A DNA stretch of 64,000 nt. Source: Austropuccinia psidii (lineage: Eukaryota; Basidiomycota; Pucciniomycetes; Pucciniales; Sphaerophragmiaceae). Shown here in pieces: positions 23,072-33,038 of the stretch. The stretch is taken from the NCBI GenBank assembly GCA_023105745.1, contig JALGQZ010000015.1, positions 23,913,499-23,977,498 of the forward strand, given 5' to 3'. Position 1 is the stretch's first letter. Each line of letters begins with the position of its first letter. Position numbers and translations under genes: made by a program. The notes under the pieces are model-generated. The model was given only the letters and a program-made list of their open reading frames with translations, searched no databases and was not told the origin of the DNA.

Positions 23072-24160
23072 CTATTGTAGTATACCATCAAACAAATGAA
23101 ATCTTCCATTATCATAAGATGTTTTCCAAATATCATCCAGAGAATTAGCCAAGGCTACATCTTTACAATCTTTGTCAAGTAGAGCAGTAAGAATATGACA
23201 ATTCTTATCTTGCCTGTAGCTTTCTCTAACCTCTTCAAAGAATTCTGTTCCAACATCTGTGATATTGATTCCTTCAATTGGGATTTGAGGTTCTGCACTT
23301 GTAGGAACATAGGCAGGATTATCAGGTGTATTGGGTAATGCCCATCTACTTAAGCCATCAGCATTCTTATGAATATTTCCAGCTTTATGTACTATGGTCA
23401 TGTTGCCTCTATACTCCTGTATAGCAATCTGCCATCTTAACATGTGTCTGTTTGGAGTTTTCATGTTAAGAAGTGATTTTACTGCATTACAATCAGTAAT
23501 TACTTCAAACACACTACCATCAAGATAATAATGAAGTTTTTCCAGAGCCCAAACAAGGCAAAGGCACTCCATTTGGCTAGCTCCATATCTTGCCTCAGTA
23601 GGTTTAATTTGTCTTGAAATAAAACAAACTGGACCTTCATAAGGTTTGTCATTGACAATTTGAACTTGATGAAGAGCAGCTCCTAAACCATCACCACATG
23701 CATCAATATACAGCTTAAAAGGAAGTTTCCAGTCTGGCATCAATAATAATGGTGCATTGGTCAAGGCATACTTGATTTTATCATATGCTTGAATTCTCTC
23801 CTGTGTCATTTCAAAAACAGTTTGTTGATCACAAATTCTGTATAATGATCTGGCATGGATTGCAAAATCTTTAAGGTGTTGCCTGTAATAACTGGCAAAT
23901 CCTAAGAAAGACATCATCTCTTTTTTGTTCTGGGGCATTTGTTTCAGTAAAACTGCAGCCACTTTGTTTTTGTCAACACCAAGGCTTAGTCCTGATACTA
24001 CATGTCCCAGAGCTTTCAACTCATGAAACCCAAAATTACATTTTTTAAGAGAAATTTTCATGTTCACTTGTAGAATTTTCTTAAGTACTAATGAAAGTCT
24101 CTTTAAATGTGATTGCCAGGTTTCTGAACAAATGATAATGTCATCAATATAAATGATTAA
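23072..24160 (-). pseudogene. pol: RT C-terminal half and RNase H of element C
   Basis: This part is in the same frame as the gag-pol frame ending at 24161 and separated from it by a single TGA. It begins with [15 protein letters not shown], so both catalytic aspartates are present, then the [12 protein letters not shown] thumb region, the connection domain, and RNase H with [35 protein letters not shown] and the late Asp in NADGLSRW. It ends with the linker FHLFDGILQ and a stop created where the integrase region is missing. In element B the homologous linker continues into the integrase zinc finger. RNase H would degrade the RNA of the RNA:DNA hybrid. Confidence 0.85.
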
Positions 24161-27100
24161 TCATCCCTCTGATAATTCATGTGGGAATATGGTATTCATC
24201 ATTCTTTGATAATGAGAGGGTGCATTTTTAATACCAAAAGGCATCCTCAAATATTCATAAATACCACAATGAGCTATTATTCTCAATAATTTCCTTGCAT
24301 GGGGTGTTAAAACATTCTGATGGAAGCCTTTAAGAGCATCCATGGAAGTAATAAACTTTGCTTTGGATAGTTGAGTCAAAGTCTCATGGATTCTAGGGAT
24401 TGGATACCTGTCTGGAATAGTATAGGTGTTCAATGCCCTAAAATCCCCAACCATCCTTGACTTATCATTATGCCAAGTAATGATTACTGGAGTGGTGACT
24501 TCCACTTCCTCATTGTGTCCAACTTTTCTAAGAACTCCCAGTTTCATTAGTTCATGAATATGACTTTCTAATGCTTCTCTAGCCCTAGGGCTAGCTGGGT
24601 AAGCTGGTCTTCTTAATAGTGGGGGATAAGGTCTCTCCACGTTAAGCATGATATCCACTTCATGGCCTTTTATAGCCCCAAGTGGTTCATCATCAGAAGC
24701 AAAGGCTTTTTGAAATTGAAATAAAATTTCAATAAGTTCTTCCTTCATTTCTGGTGTTAATTCAGGACTAATTTGTGCTTCACTTAATTGATCTGACACA
24801 AATTTGTCTTTATTAACATTTTTTACTTGTTGAATGACAGTAATTTCTTTTCTTTCTGGAGAAAAAGCAAATTTTTGCCTTTTATTTTCCCCTATAGTGA
24901 AATATCTGTCCTTATAATTATTAATATCAATACCATAGATATTGAGATAATCATTCCCAAGTATAAAGTGTTGTGAAGTACAATTATTCATAACAACAAA
25001 TTCAGCTTTCAATCTCATACTTCCTGCAGGGTGAGGAAATATTATTGTAGCTTCAAATATACCCAAAGGATGCATATTCTGGCTAGCACTGCTGAATTTC
25101 ACACCTTCAATTGGCATCAAGTTGTTTTGCCAATTGGTATAAATTTTGTCAAGATAATCTTTCCCAACACAAGTGCAAAAAGCACCTGAGTCAAGATGTA
25201 TCTTGGCTTCTGTGTTATTTATCACAATATTAGTGATACAAGATGACCCAGCTGTATAACCTTTACCTCTGGCAGGTTTGGTTTTTTGCATTCTGGCATC
25301 TTGCACATGTATGAGATCCATACATTCATCACTGTACTGTGGTAAGTGAGTATGTACCTCAGTGACCTCAAAAGAAACATTGATATTCTCTATACTAAGT
25401 TCTTCTGATGTTTCTTCTTCTTCTGAAGGTTCAGAATCACTTTCATGTAAAGCTACCTCAGTTTCTTTTGTGTCTTCCGCTTTTTCTACACTTATCTCAT
25501 TGACTCTTGTCTTTTTTGGACAAGTGTTTGCTAAATGAGATGTGCTTCCACATTTATGACATTTCAAAGGAGGTCTGTCATGTGGTTTATTTGGTTTTGA
25601 AATTGGTTTCCCACTAGTCTTGTTGTCTATTGGGGGTTTATACCAATTTCTTCCAATTTTTGTTCTAGTAGTGATATCTTCCATAGCATTGATATAATCT
25701 TCTGTAGAGCAAGGCTCAATACATCTGCTTCTTATAGCATGCTCAAGGTCACCACCACACTTTCTTAATATCCTTTTATGTACCATTGGTTCAGACATAT
25801 CAGGATGAAGGGCAGTTAATCTGTCCTTCTGTTTAAGAAACCAAGTCATGGGCCTGTCCCTCTCAATATTAAAAATGGCTTCCTCAAAAGAATTTTCCAT
25901 TCTAAATCTCCAGGAATCATTTGCCCATTTGGAAATAACTTGTTCTTTCCACCAAGGCCAGGAATGTTTTCCATGGTCTTGTCTCATTTTATAATACCAT
26001 TTCTTAGCTGATTTGGTAAATAATGAGTGTAATCTGGCACTTATGTATTCATCTGGTATGTTAAAGTCTTCTTTGAACATATCAATTGTTTTCATAAATT
26101 CCATATGATTATATTCTCCTTCACCACTGAAGGTTGGCCATTCCTCTAATCTTGGAATGTCTTTGAAATTGCAAGCAGTTTCCACATCATTACTTGAAAT
26201 TGTATGATGTAAATCATTATTCAAGTTAAGATCATTTCTGTCAAGAAATGGTGTGGATTGCCTTGGCAATTCATTTTTTAGTGATATATTATTAATACTT
26301 GATTGAATATCTTCTTTCAATTCAAGTCTTGCTTTATCACTTTTTTCCAATTGTTCTTGAAAAAGAGCTGCATTGTGGCCAGTTGAATTTTCCAAGTTTT
26401 GAACTTGTATTCTCAATTCTCTTAACTGTCCAGTTATAAAAGAAATTGAATTCTCATCTGGTTGATTGAGTAAGGTAACTTTATGCTCAAGTCTTTCACA
26501 AATTTGCGTCAAAGACAAGATATTTGCCTTATTAACATTTTCAAGGCCAATAATGGTCTTTTGTTGGTCTTTAACTTGTACTATCTCATTGCCCAGCTTT
26601 TGTTGGACATGATCAAATGCTTTAAATTTTGCCATAATTTCTTTATTACAAGATTCAAAGTAAGTTACAAGCTTTACAGGGTCTATTTCTTTGGAAAGGA
26701 TTGGTTCAATCTTTCCTCCTCCTTGTTTTTGAATTCCATCAAAGTTCTTGCCATATTGAACACATTGTCCATGGCTGTCTTTTCCTTCTTTGGAATTCTG
26801 TAATTCTGAGGGTAGGGCTTGTTCCACTTGGGCTTTGCCTTTCCCTTTGCCTTTTGCTTGCCCTTCTGGTTGGTCTTTCGGGCTTGCTTGGGCTTGTTTG
26901 GCACTTGTTGAGGCGGATTTTTGCTGGTGGATGCTTGAGGAGCTTCCACTTGGCTGTTGTCCTTGCCCTGGGCCAACTTCTTCTTCTGGTCTTCTGATAA
27001 CATGCTTTGGTTTTTCAACCAAGCTTTTATCTGTTGGACTTGTCCTTTGACAGACATTGGTGTCCAACCCAATAGAAGATCTTCTGTCTTTTCTGGCCCC

Positions 27101-27463
27101 ATGAACTTCTTCACTTGAAGATAAGAGTTCATGGTGCCTATCCAAAGACTTGGAAGGAGTTCCCACTCTTGTTGTTTTGACGCCAGGAACCAGTTTTTCC
27201 ATTGGGATTGATAAATTTCCACAGTTGCCTGTTGGAAATGGTTCAGGTCTAACAGCAATAGCAGTTATGTCAGCTTCTGGACTCTCAATAAGAGGTTCAA
27301 AGGTGCTGGCTAACCTTTGGGAACTGGTGGAAGTTCTGGCATCCTCCATTTGTGCCTCTCCTCTGGGAGGACATTCTTGCCTTTTGGATTTATGGCTGGA
27401 ATGTCCTGGTCCAGATCCATTTGATTGGATGGAGTAGTTGCTTCCACTTCTAGTAGGAGTCAT
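24161..27463 (-). CDS. gag-pol: Gag-protease-RT(N) polyprotein of element C
   Basis: An 1100-codon continuous frame from ATG 27463, the longest in the window. Domains: polar disordered N-terminus (1-270), coiled-coil region (about 270-410), capsid-like domain with EWPTFSGEGEYNHMEF and WPWWKEQVISKWAND (about 440-600), CCHC knuckle CHKCGSTSHLANTC (near 635), acidic linker, protease with LDSGAFC (near 757), and RT from RPYPPLLRRPAYP (near 945) to [17 protein letters not shown]. It ends at a TGA that replaces the Trp of the GW-L-I-I-Y-I-D-D block; the frame then continues for another 360 codons. Gag and Pol share one frame, without the usual frameshift. The ATG lies in a predicted 62-bp intron. 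Nearly intact, consistent with a young insertion. Confidence 0.88.
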   Translation of the reverse strand: MTPTRSGSNYSIQSNGSGPGHSSHKSKRQECPPRGEAQMEDARTSTSSQRLASTFEPLIESPEADITAIAVRPEPFPTGNCGNLSIPMEKLVPGVKTTRVGTPSKSLDRHHELLSSSEEVHGARKDRRSSIGLDTNVCQRTSPTDKSLVEKPKHVIRRPEEEVGPGQGQQPSGSSSSIHQQKSASTSAKQAQASPKDQPEGQAKGKGKGKAQVEQALPSELQNSKEGKDSHGQCVQYGKNFDGIQKQGGGKIEPILSKEIDPVKLVTYFESCNKEIMAKFKAFDHVQQKLGNEIVQVKDQQKTIIGLENVNKANILSLTQICERLEHKVTLLNQPDENSISFITGQLRELRIQVQNLENSTGHNAALFQEQLEKSDKARLELKEDIQSSINNISLKNELPRQSTPFLDRNDLNLNNDLHHTISSNDVETACNFKDIPRLEEWPTFSGEGEYNHMEFMKTIDMFKEDFNIPDEYISARLHSLFTKSAKKWYYKMRQDHGKHSWPWWKEQVISKWANDSWRFRMENSFEEAIFNIERDRPMTWFLKQKDRLTALHPDMSEPMVHKRILRKCGGDLEHAIRSRCIEPCSTEDYINAMEDITTRTKIGRNWYKPPIDNKTSGKPISKPNKPHDRPPLKCHKCGSTSHLANTCPKKTRVNEISVEKAEDTKETEVALHESDSEPSEEEETSEELSIENINVSFEVTEVHTHLPQYSDECMDLIHVQDARMQKTKPARGKGYTAGSSCITNIVINNTEAKIHLDSGAFCTCVGKDYLDKIYTNWQNNLMPIEGVKFSSASQNMHPLGIFEATIIFPHPAGSMRLKAEFVVMNNCTSQHFILGNDYLNIYGIDINNYKDRYFTIGENKRQKFAFSPERKEITVIQQVKNVNKDKFVSDQLSEAQISPELTPEMKEELIEILFQFQKAFASDDEPLGAIKGHEVDIMLNVERPYPPLLRRPAYPASPRAREALESHIHELMKLGVLRKVGHNEEVEVTTPVIITWHNDKSRMVGDFRALNTYTIPDRYPIPRIHETLTQLSKAKFITSMDALKGFHQNVLTPHARKLLRIIAHCGIYEYLRMPFGIKNAPSHYQRMMNTIFPHELSEG

Positions 27464-27628
27464 TTCACGTCAATTTTAATAAAAATTAGAGTAAAAGTGG
27501 ATTGAATTCACCTGCAGGACCTTTAAAGGGCTCTTTGGTTATTAAACCCCTTGGTGCTGGGCTGGTTTGAATTTCAATACTTGACTCTGAGGCTCCAGAG
27601 TCTGAAGAACTTTCTCTGATGGAAGACA
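26683..27628 (-). CDS. ORF-beta of element C: three-exon ORF overlapping gag
   Basis: Predicted exons are 27628-27512 (117 bp), 27449-27315 (135 bp) and 27248-26683 (566 bp). Intron 1 (62 bp) has donor GTGAAT and contains the gag ATG. Intron 2 (66 bp) has donor GTTAGC, branch-like GCTGACAT and acceptor CTGTTAG. Both are phase 1, and with the split start A|TG the sum is 273 codons without an internal stop. The product is unknown. It has a helical block NHFQQATVEIYQSQW, then LLLGWTPM, a Lys/Pro-rich stretch, and a C-terminal block (YRIPK, AMDNVFNMARTLMEFK). Element B shares these blocks, including the FPKK-stop end. It is +1 relative to gag. In the genome the frame is interrupted only by the proposed introns. 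Confidence 0.6.
27249..27314 (-). other. Predicted intron 2 of ORF-beta (element C)
   Basis: 66 bp on the minus strand: donor AAAG|GTTAGC, branch-like GCTGACAT about 23 nt before acceptor GCTGTTAG. It contains the only stops of the ORF-beta frame in this stretch, and removal restores the frame. Element B has a homologous 66-bp interval at 35927-35992. Confidence 0.5.
27450..27511 (-). other. Predicted intron 1 of ORF-beta with gag ATG (element C)
   Basis: 62 bp on the minus strand: donor GTGAAT at 27511 and acceptor CTACTAG ending at 27450. The gag ATG (27463) is 14 bases upstream of the splice point. Splicing would remove it. Confidence 0.5.
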
Positions 27629-28176
27629 CTAGAAAAAATTTTCAAAATATAAGTTATTTTATCAAATAATAAAAATAACTTATAAACTCAACTTATTGAA
27701 TAAAGTTGTTTTTATGTAATTTATGGCAAATTACGTCAAAAATAAAGAAAAATGTCTAAAATAAAAGAAAAATATTTTTAGTAAAGATTTTTATTTTTTT
27801 AAAAGATTTTTTATTTGATTTATTCTTTAAAGAAATAATAATTATGCAATTAACAAGTTAATTAATCAAAATTATATTATTATTCACTTTATACTAGAAT
27901 AACTCAAAGAATAAATTTCAAGTCTGTGATGTGAAAAAGCCACTAGTTAGACAAAAGAAATTTATTCCAAGTCACTCAATAGTATATTGTTTCAAACAAT
28001 ATTCTTAAGAAAAAATAACTTTATTAATATTATAAAGATTATTTATAAGGGATAAGTCCCAAAAAAGCCAATATTAAGACAAATATGGCAATTTTACGTC
28101 AAAAAACAGTAAAATAAGGTCTAGAATATGATTTATGTCCCAAAAATTGGTTTAAAATCACGGCCAGGCCCCCAAA
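27629..28176 (-). other. 5' leader and primer binding site of element C
   Basis: No gene. The primer site TTTGGGGGCCTGGCCGTG lies at 28159-28176 on the minus strand, directly inside the LTR. The rest is AT-rich, ending with a pyrimidine-containing acceptor TTTTCTAG at 27629, just before the leader exon. The donor of the presumed first intron was not identified with confidence. Confidence 0.5.
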
Positions 28177-30365
28177 TGTAAGGTTTGTCTATGAAACTCT
28201 TGATAATAGTAACAATATCAAGAGTACTATGACTGTCCTCAGTAGAAAAATATAATATAATGAAATATTATAACCACAAATTTAAATATAATTATTAAAA
28301 ATAATTATATAAAAAAAATAAATTTAATTATTATTATAATAATATAATAAAAAAAAATATAATAATTATAATAAATTATAATTATTCTATTATTGTTATA
28401 GTCACTGACAGTTATAACAATAAGAAGTGTAAAGCTCTTAATGAGACAATTACACGTGGAAAATAAGAATATTAACCACTTATAAATAATATAAATATTA
28501 TTTATAAAAAGAATTAATCACACACTGTGCAGAAATAATTCTTTATAGAATAAAATTCTATATAAAAAAACTAATAATAGATAAAAAAAATATAGAACTT
28601 TAAAGAAAACTTACTTATAATATTTATTTAATACAACAAGTTATAAAACAACAGTTATTATATTAAATAATGATTATAAGTTAAAAACACGCCAAAAATC
28701 AATAAAATCAAAGATAAAACAACTTTTTATACTAAAATTTATGATTAAAGAGTTTTTGAGAGGAATTTGTGGATTTTAAAAGATATTTAAGATGAAAATT
28801 TTATATAATAAAATTTATTATAGATGATTACAACAATAATCTGAATTCTATGACTTCAATTCTTTAATTTAATAAATAAAGAATAAAAATAACTTGAGAA
28901 TTACTTTTAATAATAAGATTTTATATTTAATAAAGCTTTACCTGTTTAAATGTCTAATATGATTGGATTGATTATGAATTATTGACAAAAACAGTGATGA
29001 AAAGACTCTTTTTATGTCTACAGAGCAGCTCTCATGATTCATAATGGATGTAGAGGGCGTGCTCAGGTCAAAACTGAAAAACCATGCTTAAAAATTAAGT
29101 TCTTAACTTAAGGCAACTTATTTTTACTTCCAATTTAAAGTTACCAGTGTTATTCTTAACTCCAAGTAACTTTAATCCTCATTTAGTTTAATTATTTTAA
29201 GTTTTAATATAAAATAAGTTTATTTATATTAAAGTTCATCATATGAACAACTTAAAATTAGAGTTTCAAGCAGAAATCTTTTAAACTCAATTTTTAATTA
29301 ATTTTTAAAGAAATCATAATTTTCTTTAAGCTTAATTAAAAAGTAATTTTCCAGGCTAATTACCCAGGAAACTTATTAATAAAAGATACTTAAAATTTAA
29401 TTTATATATTGATAATATTAAATTCTAAGCTGTGTGAAATTTTCAAGCAAATCCATTAAGATTTGGATTTTTAATGAATTTTTGAAGTTATTACTATTTT
29501 TCCACGTAAAATAGCAATACACACAAAACCTTAAGTTTTGATAAGGTTTTGATGATTGAAACTTTAAAGTTTTAAGCTTATTTAAGCTTCTTAAGCTTGA
29601 TTAAGCTTTGACAGTTCTTAAAACCTTGATTCCAAGCCTGCTTATTGGGATTTACCCTCTTGGCAGCTTGAAATTCCTGTCCAATTTAGGATAAAACCAG
29701 TTTAAACCTTAAGGTTGGATCAAAGTCTAATCTTAAAGTTTAAATAAGGTTGAAAATCCTCCAATACAGGTGGACAACCTTAATTGAATCCTTGCAGATC
29801 CAAAAAGTTGGGTACCCCAGCTCTATTTGGTCTTTTTCCTTTGTCCCACCTTTTTGCGTGGATTTTGCCCTTTTATTTATTTAAAGCCATACTATGGCCT
29901 TAAACCCTTTTAAATTGAGCTCACGCAGGATTTACATTCTGTATGGCAAATCCTTAGCCAATTCAGTAAATATACACCACACCTCAATTTTAACTAAAAT
30001 TTTGGTAAAGTTGCATAAACCTTATGTAACTTTAAATTTAAGCTTAATTAAGCTTAAATTTAACAATTTTAAAAAAATGTTAAAAAAGTTACATTAGTAC
30101 TGTGAGATTCTTAAATCTTCTAATAACACAAGAAATAAGTGTTTTTGGGTATAACACCTTATGGGTGTACCCTAGGTTATTTTTGGTGTAGAATCCAAAA
30201 ATGACATAATAATTATAACTTTGTTTATCCAAAAAAAAAGTTATACTTATTTTTTATTATTTTTTATTTTAAATTCAACTAGAAAGTCTGTTTAAGACAA
30301 ATTTAATTGTTTATAAAATCATTTGTGGCCTTATGGGTATGTTAAACATACCTCACAGGCTCACA
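28177..30365 (-). repeat. 5' LTR of element C (2189 bp)
   Basis: Near-identical twin of 20849-23036 and flanked on the right by the duplicated target gaggg. The promoter must lie here, but I could not define a convincing TATA box; a CATAAAAAGAGTC-like stretch on the minus strand near 29015 is only a candidate. Confidence 0.95.
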
Positions 30366-30967
30366 GAGGGTATACCCTTTATTGAATTCAAAAACCAACT
30401 TGAGATTTTTGCATGGAGAGGGGAGCTCTCCTGAAAAAGAATATCCTTTTCTCTTAAAAAATTGATTTATTTGAAGACTCAATTTTTAAATCATATTATT
30501 ATTTTCATTTTTTAAAGGAAATAAATTATTTTGAAGAAACCTCAAAGGAATTGGGAAACAATTTATCACACATAAGTCATCTGAATACTGAGAATAATGC
30601 AGAATTTATGAAGCAAACCAGAAATTCCTTATGCATTAACCTTTGGACAACACAAGAACTTGGCCATTTCTTTATTTCTGGATTGAAACCATTTAGACTT
30701 CAATAATTTCTTGTTAAGATTCATGGACTGAATGATGAATCACTGGATTAATTATGTACTCAGGACCAACTCAAAATGATGTACCAACAATATAATATCA
30801 AGGAATCAACTCCAATTGCCCTTGGTATTTCTGAGGAAGCTTGAGTAATCAAGTGGTCCTCAGAATGTTACTAAAATTCTTCACCTGTAGACTTTGGTAG
30901 GGAAAATGACTCACAAAAAAACACCCAAGAAGCAGGAGGTTATTTTCCTAGTCAAGAGAAGTGCTGA
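30366..30967. other. Unassigned sequence between elements C and G
   Basis: The first five bases are the target duplication of element C. The rest continues the older sequence left of 20849. No open frame or motif of note. Confidence 0.5.
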
Positions 30968-32396
30968 TGTCAGGATGACTCTATAATATAGATTTACAAT
31001 TATAACAAAGATCTATTACTCTGAGTGTGGCCCAAAATTTCTGATGATAATGAGGTGATGAGATTATTACTGGATGATTTAATGAGGGTCTTGGGGCTTT
31101 AATAATGCATATCAGTGATGGTGAGTTATAATGAAAGCCCTGAGTGCAGTGTTTATATTTTGGTTTAAGATAATAAAAGCTACAATTATTAATATTATAA
31201 TAATGAAATGTTTAATTCTAAGAGTAAAACTTCTATATATGGAGATATACCACATAAGAATACTGGAAAAGGATGATTGATTAGCTTGTTGGTGAAGAAA
31301 ATGCTCCTTTTATCTTCTTCAGGGCTAGTGGGTGGTTCCTTACCTCTGCACACGACCAGAGAGTGAAGGTATCTGTGGGATAGTTTGTGGTTCTATACAC
31401 TAAATACAGACTGGTACTGGGTGGAAATGTGGTTTTAGAACCACAAATTGTCATTTTTACCCTATACAAGGTAAAACCTTTCACCAATGGAGTTTAAAGG
31501 TGTTCTGGTGCTTCTGACGCGTCAGAAGCTGTACAAAACATTTCGGTATGACTATTTTTTGACATATTATGAGAAATAAAAGAATAAAAAAAATTGATTC
31601 TCTTGATTGGCTGTTTCTTCAATTATATGGACAGCTGTTTTGCAGTAAGATCCCATACTAGCCAGTGTGTGATTGTAATCTTAAAACCTGAATATATTTG
31701 TCAGTTTCAAATTTATAAAGCTCAAAAGTGGCTCATTTTGTATTCCTTGATGTTCTCTACACAAGTGTTACTCATTTGGTATAGCCACCATTAGATATTA
31801 CAAACTTATACCAATTTTGAAACCCATTGTCAATTTTTCAATTTTTTATGAATCCTGTATTGAGCTTGTTTTCTCAATAACATCTGTTCATGGAGGTTTA
31901 TAAGCAAATCAACGTCACAAGCAAAAATCCCTGATTTTGCTCTTTCCAAAAACCTCCCCTTCAGGTATTTCACACTAAAACTGTAGAGTTTAGATGAGAG
32001 TTGAATCTTTTATTGACCCTTATTTTGCTTTTTTTGGCCATAACTTCTATAGTTTTGATTCTGGCTCCATTTGGCTAGTACCATTGGATATAACTGACTG
32101 AGAGCTTCAATTGGAACACCCATTTCATTGGTTTCAGCCTATTTTGTTTCATTTTAGATGAGAGGTGAAAATTAAGCTTTATGCTCATAAACTGCTTTGA
32201 GCAGGAATAAACTTGTTATTATTTTCCTATGGCTATGGGAGTCATATATTTGAAACAAGGTTACTTTCCTATTTCTTGTGATACCTTTTGAGCTGTTTTG
32301 CCTCATTTCCATTTTCTGGTGGTATTTTTATCTACCATTGGTTTATGGTATTCTGGCTTTCATTCTTCTGCTCTGGTTTTGATTCACAGGCTGACA
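30968..32396 (-). repeat. 3' LTR of element G (1429 bp)
   Basis: On the plus strand it begins TGTCAGGATGACTC and ends CACAGGCTGACA, and aligns over its whole length with 48084-49513. A polypurine tract (on the minus strand, TTTTTTTGGAGGGAGTGTA) adjoins it at 32397. Confidence 0.88.
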
Positions 32397-32421
32397 TACA
32401 CTCCCTCCAAAAAAAGGCTCA

Positions 32422-32635
32422 TCATTGATGAGAATCTCCTTTACTATGTGAGGTACTGGGCTTAGTGTGATACGTCTTCGAACACTTTATGTTGGACATG
32501 CTCTTCCTATCTGGTGTTCCATGTTTCAATCCACACAAATTCATGGTTAATGGTTCCCCTCTTGTTGGCTGGACTGATTCAATTTCTCTTGAATCATTGT
32601 CCTCAAATTCCACTAAATATTTCTCATTGGGGTTT
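32422..32635 (-). pseudogene. gag: C-terminal end of element G Gag
   Basis: A short frame with KYLVEFEDNDSREIES that aligns with the acidic linker downstream of the zinc knuckle of elements A and E (REEFLVEYQEETPLEIQ). It is in register with the knuckle remnant at 44685-44860 once solo LTR H is removed, so it is the continuation of the same Gag. It ends at a stop 20 bp before the polypurine tract. The usual protease and the rest of Pol do not follow. The ORF might also be a decayed chromodomain, but the join to the knuckle makes the Gag reading better. Confidence 0.5.
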
Positions 32636-33038
32636 TGCCTTCCTGTGACTCAAAAGTGGAGCACAAGCATGACAGCCAAATACCATGAATTAATGGTATA
32701 GCCAATATACCACCAAAAAATGGATCTGAGCTAAATCAGCTCAAAAAGGTATCAAAAGAAAGAGAAAACCCACCACTTGCCAAATATACAAGTTGCACAA
32801 TCATAGGACAAGGAATAACAAATTTATTCCTGCTCAAAGTTGCTGCTGAGCATAAACCTTATTTTTCACCTCCCATCTGAAATCCAGAGGAAGAGGCTTA
32901 ACCCCATTAACATGGTATTTAAAATGAAGCTCTAAGTCAGGGCTATCCAATGGTACTAGCCAAATTGAGCTAGCACCATAATTACAACAGTTATGACCAA
33001 AAGACGGTCAAATAAGGGTGAATGAAAAATTCACCTCC
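32636..33038 (+). repeat. Solo LTR H, left part (A-type)
   Basis: Begins TGCCTTCCTGTGACTC (TGTCAGCCTGTGACTC in intact copies) and runs in the plus orientation. It is interrupted at 33038 by element B and continues at 43701. It is flanked on the left by ggttt (32631-32635), matched by ggttt at 44680-44684. Confidence 0.85.

Larger units (their letters stand above)
20849..30365 (-). mobile_element. Element C: young Gypsy chromovirus lacking integrase
   Basis: Minus strand, 9517 bp, with two nearly identical LTRs (20849-23036 and 28177-30365) and a perfect five-base duplication gaggg on both sides (20844-20848, 30366-30370). The internal order is primer site, leader exon, ORF-beta overlapping gag, gag, protease, RT and RNase H, then directly the polypurine tract. 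The ~1.5 kb that encodes integrase in element B is missing. One TGA replaces Trp just before the RT active site. I can see only about four LTR differences (for example 22029 versus 29363, 22124 versus 29457, 22971 versus 30303), so insertion was recent. Confidence 0.92.

Noticed and set aside
32422..32635. Reading of the short G frame as an integrase chromodomain end
   Set aside because: KYLVEFEDND resembles a chromodomain strand, but the frame joins the Gag zinc-knuckle remnant across solo LTR H and aligns with the Gag linker of A and E; kept as Gag C-terminus with moderate confidence.
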